Shown here: piece after piece, positions 29,346-40,199 of the stretch
How positions within the stretch are numbered: the first letter of the stretch is position 1
Layout of the letters: the number at the start of each line of letters is the position of its first letter
Assembly: GCF_050624435.1 (NCBI RefSeq)
Contig: NC_134546.1
Span: forward strand, 10,439,001-10,503,000
DNA length: 64,000 nt
Direction: 5' to 3'
DNA from: Tenrec ecaudatus
Lineage: Eukaryota; Chordata; Mammalia; Afrosoricida; Tenrecidae
Program-made: the position numbers and the translations under genes
Notes under the pieces: generated by a model
The model's database searches: none
Told to the model about the DNA's origin: nothing
Seen by the model: only the letters and a program-made list of their open reading frames with translations

Positions 29346-29581
29346 TATTTTTTATGTTAGACGTAATAGCATTTTCAAAATTGTATCTTAATCTATGTTC
29401 TTCTAAATGTAATAAGTCAAATAAGTATGGCCTAAGTTAAAGGACCAACGCTCAGTTTTGTCATACTGTGGTGGCCTGGATGCTGGGGGGCTGCTGGAAG
29501 CTATACCATTGATATTTACAATGTCAGCAAGTTCACCCATGGTAACCAGGTTTCCATGGAGCTTCCACATGAAGACTAGTC

Positions 29582-29775
29582 TGTTGTTGGTAGGTGCTGT
29601 CCAGTCAGTTCCAACTCACAGTGCCCCTCCCTGCACAGAACCCCAAACCACTCCATCCTGTGACAGCCTCATGGTTGTTCTTAAGCTTGAACCCCTTGTT
29701 GCAGCCATGGTGTCCGTCCATCTTCTCTTGCCGCCCCTCCACTTGATCAAGTATGATGTCTTTCCCCCGCATTAG
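29582..29775 (-). mobile_element. RTE/BovB LINE 3' fragment
   Basis: 'gttgttggtaggtgctgtccagtcagttccaactcacag' is the antisense tail, followed by 'ttgttgcagccatggtgtccgtccatctt' and 'cacttgatcaagtatgatgtc', antisense of the 'ggattgacacagtggctgcaac' and 'gacatcatgcttgg' blocks. Confidence 0.8.
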
Positions 29776-29929
29776 CGGGTCCTCATAAAGAAACGTCTAG
29801 GGAGAGGAATAGGGAATAGGCTGTCCAATTCTGGGGAAAAAAATCTTATGAATAGGAGCAGAAATGATAAGATGTAGTGTGAAAATGTGTGCTCCTCAGG
29901 TTAGAAAACTAAAAAACCCCAACAACAAC

Positions 29930-30085
29930 AACAACGAAAAGCCCTCACCGCCACAGATTCAATTCTGACTCAGAGTGCTCCTATCCTACAGGACAGGGCA
30001 GCACCGCGTCTGTGGGTTTAGGAGTAGAAATCCTTTACAGGAGTAGAAACCCTTGTCTGTCTCTCTTTCTGACCTTAGTAACCCA
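29930..30085 (-). repeat. AfroSINE-type SINE, 3' half
   Basis: 'gccctcaccgccacagattcaattctgactcagagtgctcc' and 'tacaggacagggcagcaccgcgtctgtggg' are the antisense 3' half. A short partial duplication 'gagtagaaatcctttacag / gagtagaaacccttgtctg' follows. Confidence 0.75.
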
Positions 30086-30094
30086 ACACACACT

Positions 30095-32965
30095 GCAACT
30101 ATGCTTGCGGAAGAACCATCTGCTCGAAGTGGAATCAACCTAATACTATAAGTGGAGTAAAGCTTGTGGGCCTCTTGTTTGCGGATGGGGCATGGCTCCG
30201 AATTAGAAGAAACAACTGAAAACATCTATCAATAATTGGAATGTGGAATGTATGAATCTAGGAAAATTTGGCATTGTCAAAAATTAAATGGAACATATAA
30301 TGATGCATAGCCCAGGCATTAGTGAGCCGAAATGGCCTGGTATTTCACCGACTGAGTCAGAAAGACAATCAGGCTTACTACAGGAATATCAAAGCCAAGA
30401 GCCATGGTATCACATTCATCATCAGAAAGAACATTTCAGGATTTTTCTGGAAATACAATGCTGTGATAAGATATCTATACACCTATAAGGAAGTCCAGTT
30501 AATATAACTATTGTTCAACTTTATTACCAATTACTAGAGCTAGTAATGAAGAAATGGAAGCAATCTACCAATTTCTTCAGTCTGATATTGATCAAACATG
30601 CAATCAAGATGCATGAATAATTACTGGCAACTGGAATACAGAAGTAGGAAACAAAGAGGAAGGATCAGTAGTGAAAATTATGGCTTTGTTGGTAGAAATG
30701 AAGGTGGACATCCCATGATACAATGTTTTATGACTAATGATTTCTTCATTGCAAATATATATTTTTAAACAACACAAATAGTAACTATGTAAAGATCACC
30801 AGATGGGATGCACAGTAATCAAATAGACAATAACGGTGGGAAATGATGAAAAAACTCAATATTGTAGCCCCCCCCTCCAATAAAAGCCAGGGTCTATCAA
30901 TTACTGATAAGCAAATTCCAAGTTGTAGCTGAAGAAAATTAAAATTGGTCAAAAAGAACCAAAATACAACTTGGGGTACATCCCACTTGACTTTAGAAAT
31001 CATCTCAAGAACAGATTTGAAGCACTGAATACTAATGACTGAGGGAAAACTTGATCTATAGCAGCAGTTCTCAACCTGTGGGTTGTGACCCCTTTGGGGC
31101 TTGAGCAACCCTTTCACAGGGGTCACCTGATTCATAACAGTAGCAGCATTACAGTTATGAAGTAACAACGAAAGTAATTGTATGGTTGGCAGTCACCACA
31201 ACACAAGGAACTGTATTAAAGGGTCGTGGCATCAGGAAGGTTGAGAACCACTGATCTATCTATAGGATGAAATCAAGAAATCACACACGAAGAAAGCGAA
31301 AGGTCATAAAAATACAGAAAAAAAGAAAAGGCCACAGTGAATGTCAGAAGAGTTTCTGAAACTTGTTCTTAAGTAACTAACACAAATGGAAAAGTAACGA
31401 AGTAAAAGAGCTGAACAGAACATTTCAGAGGATAGCTTGAGAAGATGAAGCAGAGTGTTATAACAGAACGTGCAAAGACCTGGAATTAGAAAACCAAAAA
31501 GAAGAATTTGCTAGCATATCTCAGGTTGAAAATTTGAAGAAAAATTTAAGCCTTGGGTTGAAATATTGAAGGATCCCATGGGCAAAACATTGACTGAGTC
31601 AGGAAGCATGAAAAGCAGATGGAAGGAATACACAGAATCACTGTACCAAAACGAATCGGCTGATGTCGAAAGTTTTCAGGAGATAGCATATGATCAAGAA
31701 TTGATGGTATGAAAAGAAATTTGGAAGAAAATTACCTGACCAACTGACTAGAAGAGATCCATATTTGTGCCCATTAAAAAAAAGACCCAATATAATATGG
31801 AATTATTGAACAATATCACAGGCATATAAAATTTTGCTGAAGATAATTCAACAATAATTGCTGCAGTACATTGGCAGAAGCTGCCAAACACTCAAGCAAG
31901 ATTCAGAAGGGGACGTCGAATGAAAGCTATCGTGACTGACATCAGACGGAGCTTGAGTGAAAGCTCAGACTGCCACGAAGATGGCTACTTGTGTTTTGTT
32001 GACTGAGCCAAGACCTCCAGCACAGGGAGCGCAACCAGTGATGGCTAGCATCGCAAGGATGGGAATGTCAGAGCACTTCAGTGCGCTCACACAGAACCTG
32101 GACGTGGACTAGGAGGCAGTCATTCGCACAGGGGAAGGAAATAGCTGCATGGTTTAAAATCAGGAAAGGTGTGTGTCCTTTCACCATCCAATCTGTATGC
32201 TGAGCAAATAATCTGTGAAGCTGTACCAAGACGAATAGGGCATGTGAACCTGAGGAAGTCTCACGAACAACCTGCGACGTGGCTCGCTGAGTATGAGGAG
32301 GACTGCAGGACTTCCGTATGGATGGCAGCTCAACTAAAAAACAAACCAAAAAATACCCAAGTTTTCACAACTGGACCAATTGATAACCTTATGACCAATG
32401 AAGAAAAGGTTGAAGTTGTCAAAGATTCCATTTTGCTTGGATCCACAACTTACGTTTATGGAATCAGCAGTAATGAAGTCAAATGACTTGTTGCGTTGGA
32501 CAAATCTGCTATAAAAGACCTCTTTAAAGTGCTGATGAGCAGGGATACCATATGTTCTATTACTTCATTTGCTTGTGAAGGTTGGACAATGAATAAAGAA
32601 GCCTGAAGCAGTATCAGTGCATTTGTACTATGGGGTTGATGAGGAATATTGAAAGTACCATGCACTTCCCAAACAAACAAATCTGTCTTGGAAGAAGTAA
32701 TAAGAAAGGATGGCAAGACTGACTCTCAGGTACTTTGGACATGTCATCAGGGGAGCACAGTCCCTGGAAAAGTACATCATGTTTGGTAAAATGTAAGGGC
32801 AAGGGCCAATGAGGAAGACTATCCAAGAGATAGATTTACACACAGGCTGCAACAATAGGCTCAAACGTAACAATTGTGAAGATGGTGCAGGACTGGACTG
32901 GGCAGTGTTTTGTTCTGTTGTACTTAGGGTTGCTGTGAATGGGAACAAACTCTATGGCACCCTAC
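30095..32965 (+). mobile_element. RTE/BovB LINE, nearly full-length but dead; split by SPIN
   Basis: About 2.9 kb, the longest RTE copy here. It begins in the endonuclease half (blocks around 30250-30720 with several in-frame stops), continues through the 'gtgaatgtcagaagag' linker and a decayed reverse transcriptase (31900-32340). It ends with the standard 3' region: 'aagaaaaggttgaagttgtcaaag', 'ggtactttggacatgtcatcagg', 'gtgttttgttctgttgtac', to 'ctctatggcacccta' at 32965. In the reverse transcriptase, the codons for the catalytic ADD loop are missing near 32285-32300 although flanking text is present. A SPIN element occupies 31062-31253. No intact frame exists. Confidence 0.85.
31062..31253 (-). 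mobile_element. SPIN-type nonautonomous hAT transposon, copy 2
   Basis: Termini 'cagcagttctcaacctgtgg' and 'aaggttgagaaccactg'. Inverted relative to copies at 7285 and 54849, with 'gttatgaagtaacaacgaaag' and 'aggaactgtattaaagggtcg' as the antisense of their subterminal blocks. The left flank 'atctatag' (31054-31061) recurs four bases beyond the right end (31258-31265) after an extra 'atct', consistent with an 8-bp duplication altered by a small duplication. It sits inside an RTE LINE, so it is the younger of the two. Confidence 0.85.
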
Positions 32966-33010
32966 ATCATCATCATCTTCTTCTTCATCATCATCATCAA
33001 CAACAACAAC
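32966..33010. repeat. (CAT)n(CTT)n(CAA)n trinucleotide tail
   Basis: Trinucleotide run right after the RTE 3' end. RTE elements end in short tandem repeats instead of poly(A), and the other copies end in (CAA)n-like runs, so this is an expanded element tail. Confidence 0.85.
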
Positions 33011-33011
33011 A

Positions 33012-33390
33012 AACTGAAGGAAGTTCTCCTATAAATTGTATTTCGGAAATGCAATGAACATTCATGTAGCTTTCACCCAGACTGCCAACATTTTGTCTCC
33101 TCTCTGATGCAGTCACCAGGGTCCACTCAGGAACCACATATTGTGTTTGGCTGCGATGTCATTTCAATCTTCTTTAATCTAGAGCAGTCCCTTCAAATGC
33201 TTTTCCGTTTCATGAAAACTACTATATGGGTGGTGTAGTGGTCACGTCAGGAGACATCATGTCAATTTGCCTTTTATGATACCCTGCCTAATATTGGTTA
33301 TATAAAATTGGATCATTAGAAAATTGTCAGTTTTCTCCATCATAAAGGTGTCTTTCACCTTTTGTAAGTAACAATTGAAGGGCAAAGGTC
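33012..33390 (-). mobile_element. Ancient L1 (HAL1/L1M-like) fragment
   Basis: 'gaacattcatgtagctttcaccca', 'tcatttcaatcttctttaatctagagcagtccc' and 'gagacatcatgtcaatttgcc' follow the antisense order of an old L1-related 3' sequence. No coding content. Confidence 0.5.
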
Positions 33391-33392
33391 AC

Positions 33393-33655
33393 TCAATGAG
33401 TTAGATTCCAAACCAAGGCACTTCATGTGCAGTCACCACCCATCTGTCAAAAAAGCCTGGCCTGTCGCTGTGATGCTGACCAGGTTTCCATGGAACTTCC
33501 AGACAAAGACAGACTAGGCACAAAGGACGGATAATCTACTTTAAACTCTTTGGATCCCAAATGGCTGGTTCCCAGTTGATCATGAGGATGGCACAGGACC
33601 AGACAGTGTTTCATTCCATTGTGTTTGCCGTCTCCATGAGTGGGGGCTAATGGCA
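33393..33655 (+). repeat. Decayed SINE followed by RTE-type tail
   Basis: 'gatgctgaccaggtttccatgg' recalls a SINE body. 'tgatcatgaggatggcacaggaccagacagtgtttcatt' followed by 'gccgtctccatgagtggg' is an RTE 3' tail. Confidence 0.5.
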
Positions 33656-33659
33656 GCTA

Positions 33660-35030
33660 ACTGGAACCACCACCGCACTTAAGAAGTACTATGCCCAGTT
33701 GTCTACTGAGTGAATTTCCTGTTCTCAAACAACATCTCATTGCTAGATGACCTGTGGAGCTTCGTAAGTAGGAAGTCACAGAACTGTGATGAGAAGCAAC
33801 TTCTCCTGAGCCCCGTTCTCATGCACTCTGCACTTCACCATGTCTGCTCCATTTCAGGCTGGCTCATGAAGGCATCTTGGGCTTTATGAAAATCTGGGTG
33901 TGATTTAGACTTTCATAGTATATTCAACACTTTCATCAGGAAATCTTCATTAGGAAAACCCCTATTTTGTAGGAAATAGATTTTCCTTTGGTGGCTAAAG
34001 GAATCCATGGTAACACTGCTAGACAAAAGAACATTGTTACCATTTTTCTAAAGAAACACGTAGATGTGTTCAGAGCTCATGCTCCTACACATTCTGGAAG
34101 AGATTTCGGTCCTGTCTCCTCTGTTCCACTCCACGGTGAGTATAGATCAGTGGGGAAGAGGAATCGGTGACAAGCATGAGTGACCGCACCTTTGCTTAGT
34201 AAGGTAGATTACGATTCAACTTCACTTTTCAGCCACACAGTGATGACTTTTAGGTGAATTGAACTTCCTTGTGACTGAGTCTCTGGGAACACCAGGAGCC
34301 ACATGTCCCAAAGACTTCCTGTGGCAATGCGGTGCAGGTTGTAGAACCATTCCATAGTTTAATGACTTTGTGGAGTTCTTAGTCCTGGAATTAAAGAACA
34401 AAACAAAACAAGAAACCCCGGGACCTCTGTGAATGTCACAGTCAGTAATTATCAAACTGAACAGAATTTGGCTCGGCTTAAATAACCAACTGGCACACTC
34501 TCTGTAGATAACAACACGGTTTGATATTTATAAAGGGCCCATATCCCCGCGCCTCAGAAAACAGAACTTCATTAAACAGGAAGCTTTATATAATTCTGTA
34601 AAGATCTTACTTCTTGGAGTTTTCCTGACATTTAAATGAGATAGTAAAGAAGAGGGATCATTCTTCTGTTCACCTTTCTTTGAAATGGAGTGGCACGTTA
34701 TCACCCAGGGCATAAACTAGGTTGGGTTTGGTGGAATTTAATAAGTAATAATTTAAAAATGAATGCCTCCTTAGCGTTGGCACAATACATAGCTGAATTC
34801 TGGAAAGGGAAGGCAGATTGGAATGCACTTCGAATCCATCAATGTCATAGCCAGTCCCTTCCAGAATCGTGAACACACATTTCGGTTGATTTGGATCGGA
34901 AAGACAAAAACATAGCTTTCTTGAGCTCTCATGTGCACCTGAAACAAGTTGTAGTTTTTCCAGTAGTCTTAAATGCATGCAAAAGCTGGCTAAAGAGTAA
35001 GGAAAATCAAGGAAGAATTGATATCTTTGA
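33660..35030. other. Unique-looking sequence, no gene found
   Basis: About 1.4 kb without a recognised element. Frames on both strands are short and overlapping. The 156-codon minus frame at 34670-35140 runs into an RTE fragment and carries no domain. Confidence 0.45.
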
Positions 35031-35032
35031 AC

Positions 35033-35400
35033 ACAGTGTTGATGAGGAATTTTGAATGTCCTATGGACAGCCAGAAGAAGAAGCAAATCTGTCTTGCAAG
35101 GAGCACAGCCAAGAATGTTCCTTAGAAGTGAGCATGGCAAGACGTTCTCTCATGTACTTTGGCCATGTAACCAGAGAGACCCGCCGCTGGCAAAGGACAT
35201 CGGGCTTGATCAAGCAGAGTCGGAAAAAAGGAGAAAGACTCTCAATGAGATAGAGTGTCCCCATGCTTGCAATAAAGGTCTCTAATGTACCAATGATGGT
35301 GGGGCTGGTGCAGGATGAGCAGCGTTTACTCCTGTCCTTCACAGGCTCTCTATGAGTTCAAATAGACTCGATGGCACCTGGCAGCAACAAGGACAATAGT
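35033..35400 (+). mobile_element. RTE/BovB LINE 3' fragment
   Basis: 'ggaattttgaatgtcctatgg', 'cagccaagaatgttccttagaagtgagcatggcaaga', 'tcatgtactttggccatgt' and 'ctctatgagttcaaatagactcgatggcacctggcagcaac' are the last ~360 bases of the family. Coding text before this is missing. Confidence 0.85.
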
Positions 35401-35529
35401 CCTCTTGCCAAATGCCCAAATAAATAAATGCCGGTTGAGGGCTTATAGCTCAACAATAGGACTAGTCAATATGCATGCTGTAGGTCTTTTATATGAATAT
35501 CATTTGCCACTTATAAGTAACCCCGTAAA

Positions 35530-35730
35530 ATCCCACACCCAAACCCACCGCCACTGACTCGAGTCTATCTCTCAGTTACCCTGTGTAAGGTTTCTAAGCT
35601 GTAAATCTTTCTGCGTTCAGATTGTCTTCTTTCTCCTGTGGAGCAGCTGCTGAGTTTGAACCACAGACTTTGTAGTTAGCAGCCAAACATTTAGCCCACA
35701 GCCTCACCAGGATTCCTTTAAATAGCTCCA
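35530..35730 (-). repeat. AfroSINE-type SINE, near full length
   Basis: 'caaacccaccgccactgactcgagtct' antisense tail, 'ctcctgtggagcagctgctgagtttgaacc' body and 'ttagcagccaaacatttagcccacagcc' antisense head. Confidence 0.8.
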
Positions 35731-35799
35731 CAAGGAAGTATAATTATTATTTCTCACCTTTTAATGATGAAGAGCCCTAATCATGAGTGTAGTTACTGG

Positions 35800-35975
35800 A
35801 TCTGTGTTAGGTTGTGAACTGCAGGTCAGTACTTCTAGCCCAGTCACCCCATGGAGAAAGATGAGGTTTTCTGTTCCTGTCAAGAGTTAGTCTTGGAAAT
35901 CCATAGGGGCAATTCTACTTGGCTCTATAGGCTTGCTATGAATTAGTTTCCACCCTATGGCAGTGAATCCGGCCT
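35800..35975 (+). repeat. AfroSINE-type SINE
   Basis: Body and tail are clear: 'gaaatccataggggcaattctacttggctctataggc', then 'ttgctatgaattagtttccaccctatggcagtga'. The head is eroded around 'gtgaactgcaggtcag'. It faces the copy at 35530-35730 head to head. Confidence 0.75.
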
Positions 35976-35979
35976 TTTG

Positions 35980-36810
35980 AACTGAGGAGGAAGCTGACAT
36001 CCCACGAAGTTGGGCCACACAGACTGCAAATACCAACAAATCAGTGACTCTAGAATCAGGTTGCAGGGCAGGTGGTCCTCCTGCCTCCCTGCCGAGGGCC
36101 ATAGAGGGTTGTAGCACTTTTCATTAAGGGCTCACTAAGTGCTTCCCTTGAGCAGAATGATGACATTCCACACACAGCGGTCCTTCCACGTAGCTAACAA
36201 ACTAAGAACTGCAGGGCCATCAGATGGGAAGAGGACTTTGGTGAGGTACTTCCTGCACCCCTGGGAGATGCAGGCAGAAAGGGAAGAGGCTCTCCCCTTT
36301 ACTCCTGGGAGTCCACCAATGGCTAATGCTCTTCCTGACTCCACATTATGAAAGACAAATAACACTGCTTCCCAGCCAGAGTGTACTCATCTGATGCCTG
36401 CTCGGTAACCTCCCGCAGGGGCTAACATTCCTGGCAAGGAAAAATGAAACAAGGATAATTGTGGAGATTATGAAATTGCTTCTTATCTGACTTCATACTC
36501 TAACCCTTTTTTAGTGCTTTCATAAACCATCCTAGATGGATAGAATTATCTTTTTATGACTCATGAATATGTTTTACTTTTCCATTTTTATCCTCTCTAC
36601 TTTCAGACGAGGAAAAAGAAAGATTCACGCCATAGAGCTAGATGGGTCTTGATTTTACTCTAATATGTGAACTGTGGACCCTTAAAGAGAACTAGGCTCA
36701 GTTTGGCACAAAGAATACTTTTAATGGTTTTAAGGAATACTTTTAAAAGCTTTACAGAAACACAATTTAATGCTAAAATTCACTCACCTAACGATTTATG
36801 TTAAAAGCAC
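35980..36810. other. No recognised feature
   Basis: A possible MIR trace near 36585-36640 ('ctttcagacgaggaaaaagaa') is too weak to call. Otherwise unique. Confidence 0.4.
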
Positions 36811-36814
36811 AAGG

Positions 36815-37650
36815 GATACTGCATGATTTAAAAGTAAGGAAAAGGGTGCCTTGGGGTTGTATCCTCCCACCATGCCGATTCAATCTGTATGGTGAGAAAA
36901 TAAGCAGAGAAGCTGGAATATATGACGAAGAATGAGGGATCAGGATGGAAGGAAGGCTTATTAACAACCTGCAACAGGCAGATGGAGCAATTTTGTTTGC
37001 TGAAAGACCAAGTATGGATTACAAGTCAATGAAAAGAAGACCCAAATCCCCAAAACTGGACCAAGAGGTTACATCATGATACACAGAGAAAAGACAGACG
37101 TTGTTAAGGAATTCATCTTGCTTGGGTCCACCATCAACGCACATGGAAGCAGCAGTCAGGAGATATGCATTGCATTGGGTCAAGACCACTTTCAAGTACT
37201 GAAATGCAAGAGTGCTACTTTGAAGACTAAGGTGTGCCTGGCCCAGGTCACCTTAATCATCTCCTGTGCCTGTGAAAATTGGACATTGACTAAGGAAGAC
37301 TGAAGAAGGGTTGATGCATTTGCGTGAGGGTTTTGGTAAGAAGAAAGTACTACCGACTGCCAAAGAACAAACAAATCAGTCTTGGGAGAAGTACAGACAG
37401 AAGCTCCTGAGAAGCAAGGAAGGTGTGACTTTGTCTTTCAAGCTCTGGACATGTTGTCAGGAGGGCCCAGTTCCTGGAGAAGGACATCAGCTTGTAAAGC
37501 GGAGGGGCAGCGACAAAAGCAAAAGCCTTGGTAACATGACAGACAACAGTGGCTGCAAAGATGGCGTGGGACAGGCAGTGTTTTGCCCCATTGTACGTAG
37601 AGTCACTATGTGTTGGGACCGACTCTATGTCACCTAACACCAACAAGAAG
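36815..37650 (+). mobile_element. RTE/BovB LINE, 3' third
   Basis: It begins inside the reverse transcriptase at 'tgcatgatttaaaagtaaggaaaagggtgcc', with the catalytic loop region reading QADGAILF, where ADD has become ADG so the second aspartate is lost. The 'SSSQE' block follows at about 37148-37163. A noncoding 3' region with 'ctggacatgttgtcaggagggcccagttcctgg' ends at 'gaccgactctatgtcacctaac'. The frames at 37076-37303 and 37311-37637 are its fragments. Confidence 0.85.
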
Positions 37651-37854
37651 CGTTTGCTGAAACATCTTTCTAGGTATACCCACCGAACATCTGTCAGTTT
37701 GTTGTTCTGTGGCTGTTAGTATGTTTCCAGACTGGAGGCTATTTCAGATACCCTCAGGAGCACCTGTGGTGGAGGGACAGAAACAGACAACAACATTTTT
37801 TGTCTGCTCATCTACTTTCAAAAATCAGTCAATAGAAACCTTATAAATCCTAAC

Positions 37855-38085
37855 AGAACCTCTTCCAATTTGTGTGCTTGGGTGACATCATCAGGAGTGA
37901 CCCCTCCCTGGTGAAGGCTATCATATTTGGTTACATGAGAAGGTGCAGTGGAGACGAAGGAGACCCTAGGTCACATCGATGGACACACTGAATTACTCAA
38001 ACACTCTGTAGACTCTTGGGACGACCTAGCACCTGAAGCGATCTTGTTCTCTTGCATGTAAGTAGTTGACTCAACAGCACCTCTC
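37855..38085 (+). mobile_element. RTE/BovB LINE 3' fragment, highly diverged
   Basis: 'gggtgacatcatcaggagtgacccctccctggtgaaggc' parallels 'ggacatgttgtcaggagagatcagtccctggagaagg', and 'gatggacacactgaatt' parallels 'gatggattgacacagtgg'. The divergence is greater than in its neighbours. Confidence 0.65.
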
Positions 38086-38094
38086 TGAACTATT

Positions 38095-38195
38095 TGTTTT
38101 CTAGGCAGAAAGCCCTAGGGCAGGTGACAAAGATACAAAAATGTATGAAACGCCCTCTCTGCCCTCAAGAAGCTTACCTGTTTCTGTGTCATGTG
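38095..38195 (+). repeat. Possible ancient repeat trace
   Basis: 'gcaggtgacaaagatacaaa' and 'ctctctgccctcaagaagctta' follow the phrase order of a mammal-wide old repeat ('..ctggggatacaa..ccctgccctcaaggagctta'). Too short for a family name. Confidence 0.4.
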
Positions 38196-38199
38196 CCCC

Positions 38200-40030
38200 T
38201 TGTTTGCCTGGGGCAGACTTGGGTCACATCTGTTTTCTCAGAGTAATTATAAACATAATTGTAAATAGTACCTCCTTTGGATGAGAAATTATATATATAC
38301 CCAAGTAATAATATTTCCCACTAGATAATGTTTGGGAAACGCCTGGAATTCTTGGATATAAATACAAAGCACCAACCGCAAGAGTCCAAAAGAAAAAACA
38401 AAACCAACAGCAACTCTGGATGCTGCGCTGCCTTCATGCTGGAAACACTCGTTCTGTCCGCTGCCTAGCGGTTTAAGTATGTTCGCTGGGTTGAATGTGA
38501 CATTTGGTTTTGCATTCTTTTTTGTGTTTAAATGCCAGGAGCGTCCAGTCCCTTCAGGGAGGACAAAGTAAATTTGGCTGGCAAGCTGAAGAGGATCAGA
38601 GATAGCTGCAGTCAATGCAGAGCCCCACCTGGGTCCAGGGGCACAGGCTCAGAAGACACCTGAAGCAGCAGTGGACGTGTCAGGTCGGGCAGACCAAGCC
38701 ACGCTTGGTGACTCACACGACTCACATCTTCGACTTCAGCCTTGTCCTCTCTTGGACTCTCCTGTCCATCTCGGCTCCATTTCCAGTTAGTGGACCCCTT
38801 GGTTTTTAAAAGCCACCTGCAATGTGCTTTTGTGACAGGTTGGCGGCTGCCCAACTTCTAATTACACCTTATTTTGTATACTGTTGTCTGAATATGTATA
38901 TGTATGTATTTTGATATTGAAGACAAGCTATTTTTAGTTTCCTTTTGGGGATGTTTGGAGAAACTCTTAACTGTTGCTAGGCTGCTATGGAAACGGTATC
39001 CATGAATACTGACATGTTTACAATTGTTTAAAGCACTATAAACTTTCCAGGGCAAAGGCAAACAGCTTACTTCCATCAAAGTGACTCTATGCTCCCCTCT
39101 CCCCCACTCCTGCTTTTTATTTTTATTCGTTTATTCCCTACTTTCAGACCTATGTTGGGATCTGTTTCATCGGAGCCTGCACGGCAGGGCTGTTTTTGGC
39201 AACGGGCATCATTGTCTGATGGATTTCATGTTCACCAGGACAGCAGAGCTGAGGAAAGAGGCAAATCTTTCAGAAATCAGAAAGTGAGAGCTGAAAACCT
39301 CCTAGGCTCCTGGGTGGAACACAGAAATACGAGCCCGGGCGGGTGTTTTGATCCTCTAGATTTTGAAACTGCAGGTGGCTTTGTAGTCCTTTAAAAGGTA
39401 AGTATTACAGTGAAGGGGGCCTCTGGAAGGTGTAACACGGTCTTGAGCTGCTAAGCTAAACACTGGAGATTTGTGTCCACCCAGAAGTGCTTTGGAAGAA
39501 AGGCTCGGTGGACAAAACATCAGTCACTGAAAACCCCGTAGTGCAAATGTTACTCTGGCACACGGGGCCGAATCGTAATTTGGAGTCAACTCGGTGACAG
39601 CTGGTTGGGTTTGGGTGTTTCAATTATTGTCTGTGTGTGCGGAATGAATTTAAGGACCATTTCAATAGCTAGGAAACATGAAAACCCAAAAAGGAGTTTG
39701 CTGGCTTCTTCCAAGCATGGGATAAAAGCAGGTGGCTGAGAATCCGTAGTACCATTGCTGGGAACACACTCCTACCCAAGTCTCGCAATCTATGTGACTA
39801 AGAACCACGCTTGTGTGTAGGCAGCAGGAGAGTGACTTTATCAGGGCTGTTTTCCAGGCATCAAACGGCACTGGAAAGTGGCACCTGTAATTGTGAATCC
39901 TGTAATCCTGGGCCCTGGCCACCAAAATGGGTCCACACCCCAGCTGAGCATAAGGTACCATAGGATTTTAAGCCCAGAGTCTTTTCTCCTTTAAACATTA
40001 CTCTACTCCCCTAATTTTGGGGGTGTACCT
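38200..40030. other. Unique-looking sequence, no gene found
   Basis: The longest repeat-poor stretch in the left two thirds. A GC-richer part at about 38600-38760 and a 'ttgctaggctgctatggaaac' segment at 38975 could be conserved elements, but one sequence cannot show that. Frames are short and overlapping. Confidence 0.45.
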
Positions 40031-40034
40031 TTCT

Positions 40035-40198
40035 GGGGGTGGGGGTGTGTATAAGACCAGAGTTTCAAAGTTCAAACCCATCAGCCTCTCTGTGGCATGA
40101 AAAGGAGGCCCTTTGCTCCCATGAAGATATGCAGTCTTGGAAACGCTATATAGGGTCCCTTTAAGTCTGATTCAACCCAGTGGCAGTGGGCTTGGGTA
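40035..40198 (+). repeat. AfroSINE-type SINE
   Basis: Tail-side blocks 'cagtcttggaaacgctatatagggtccctttaagtctgattcaacccagtggcagtggg' are clear. The head is reduced to 'agtttcaaagttcaaacccatcagc'. Confidence 0.7.
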
Positions 40199-40199
40199 A

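Noticed and set aside
38972..38998. Possible RFX/X-box-like motif 'gttgctaggctgctatggaaac'
   Set aside because: Spacing and one half-site do not fit the RFX consensus, and one such partial match is expected by chance.
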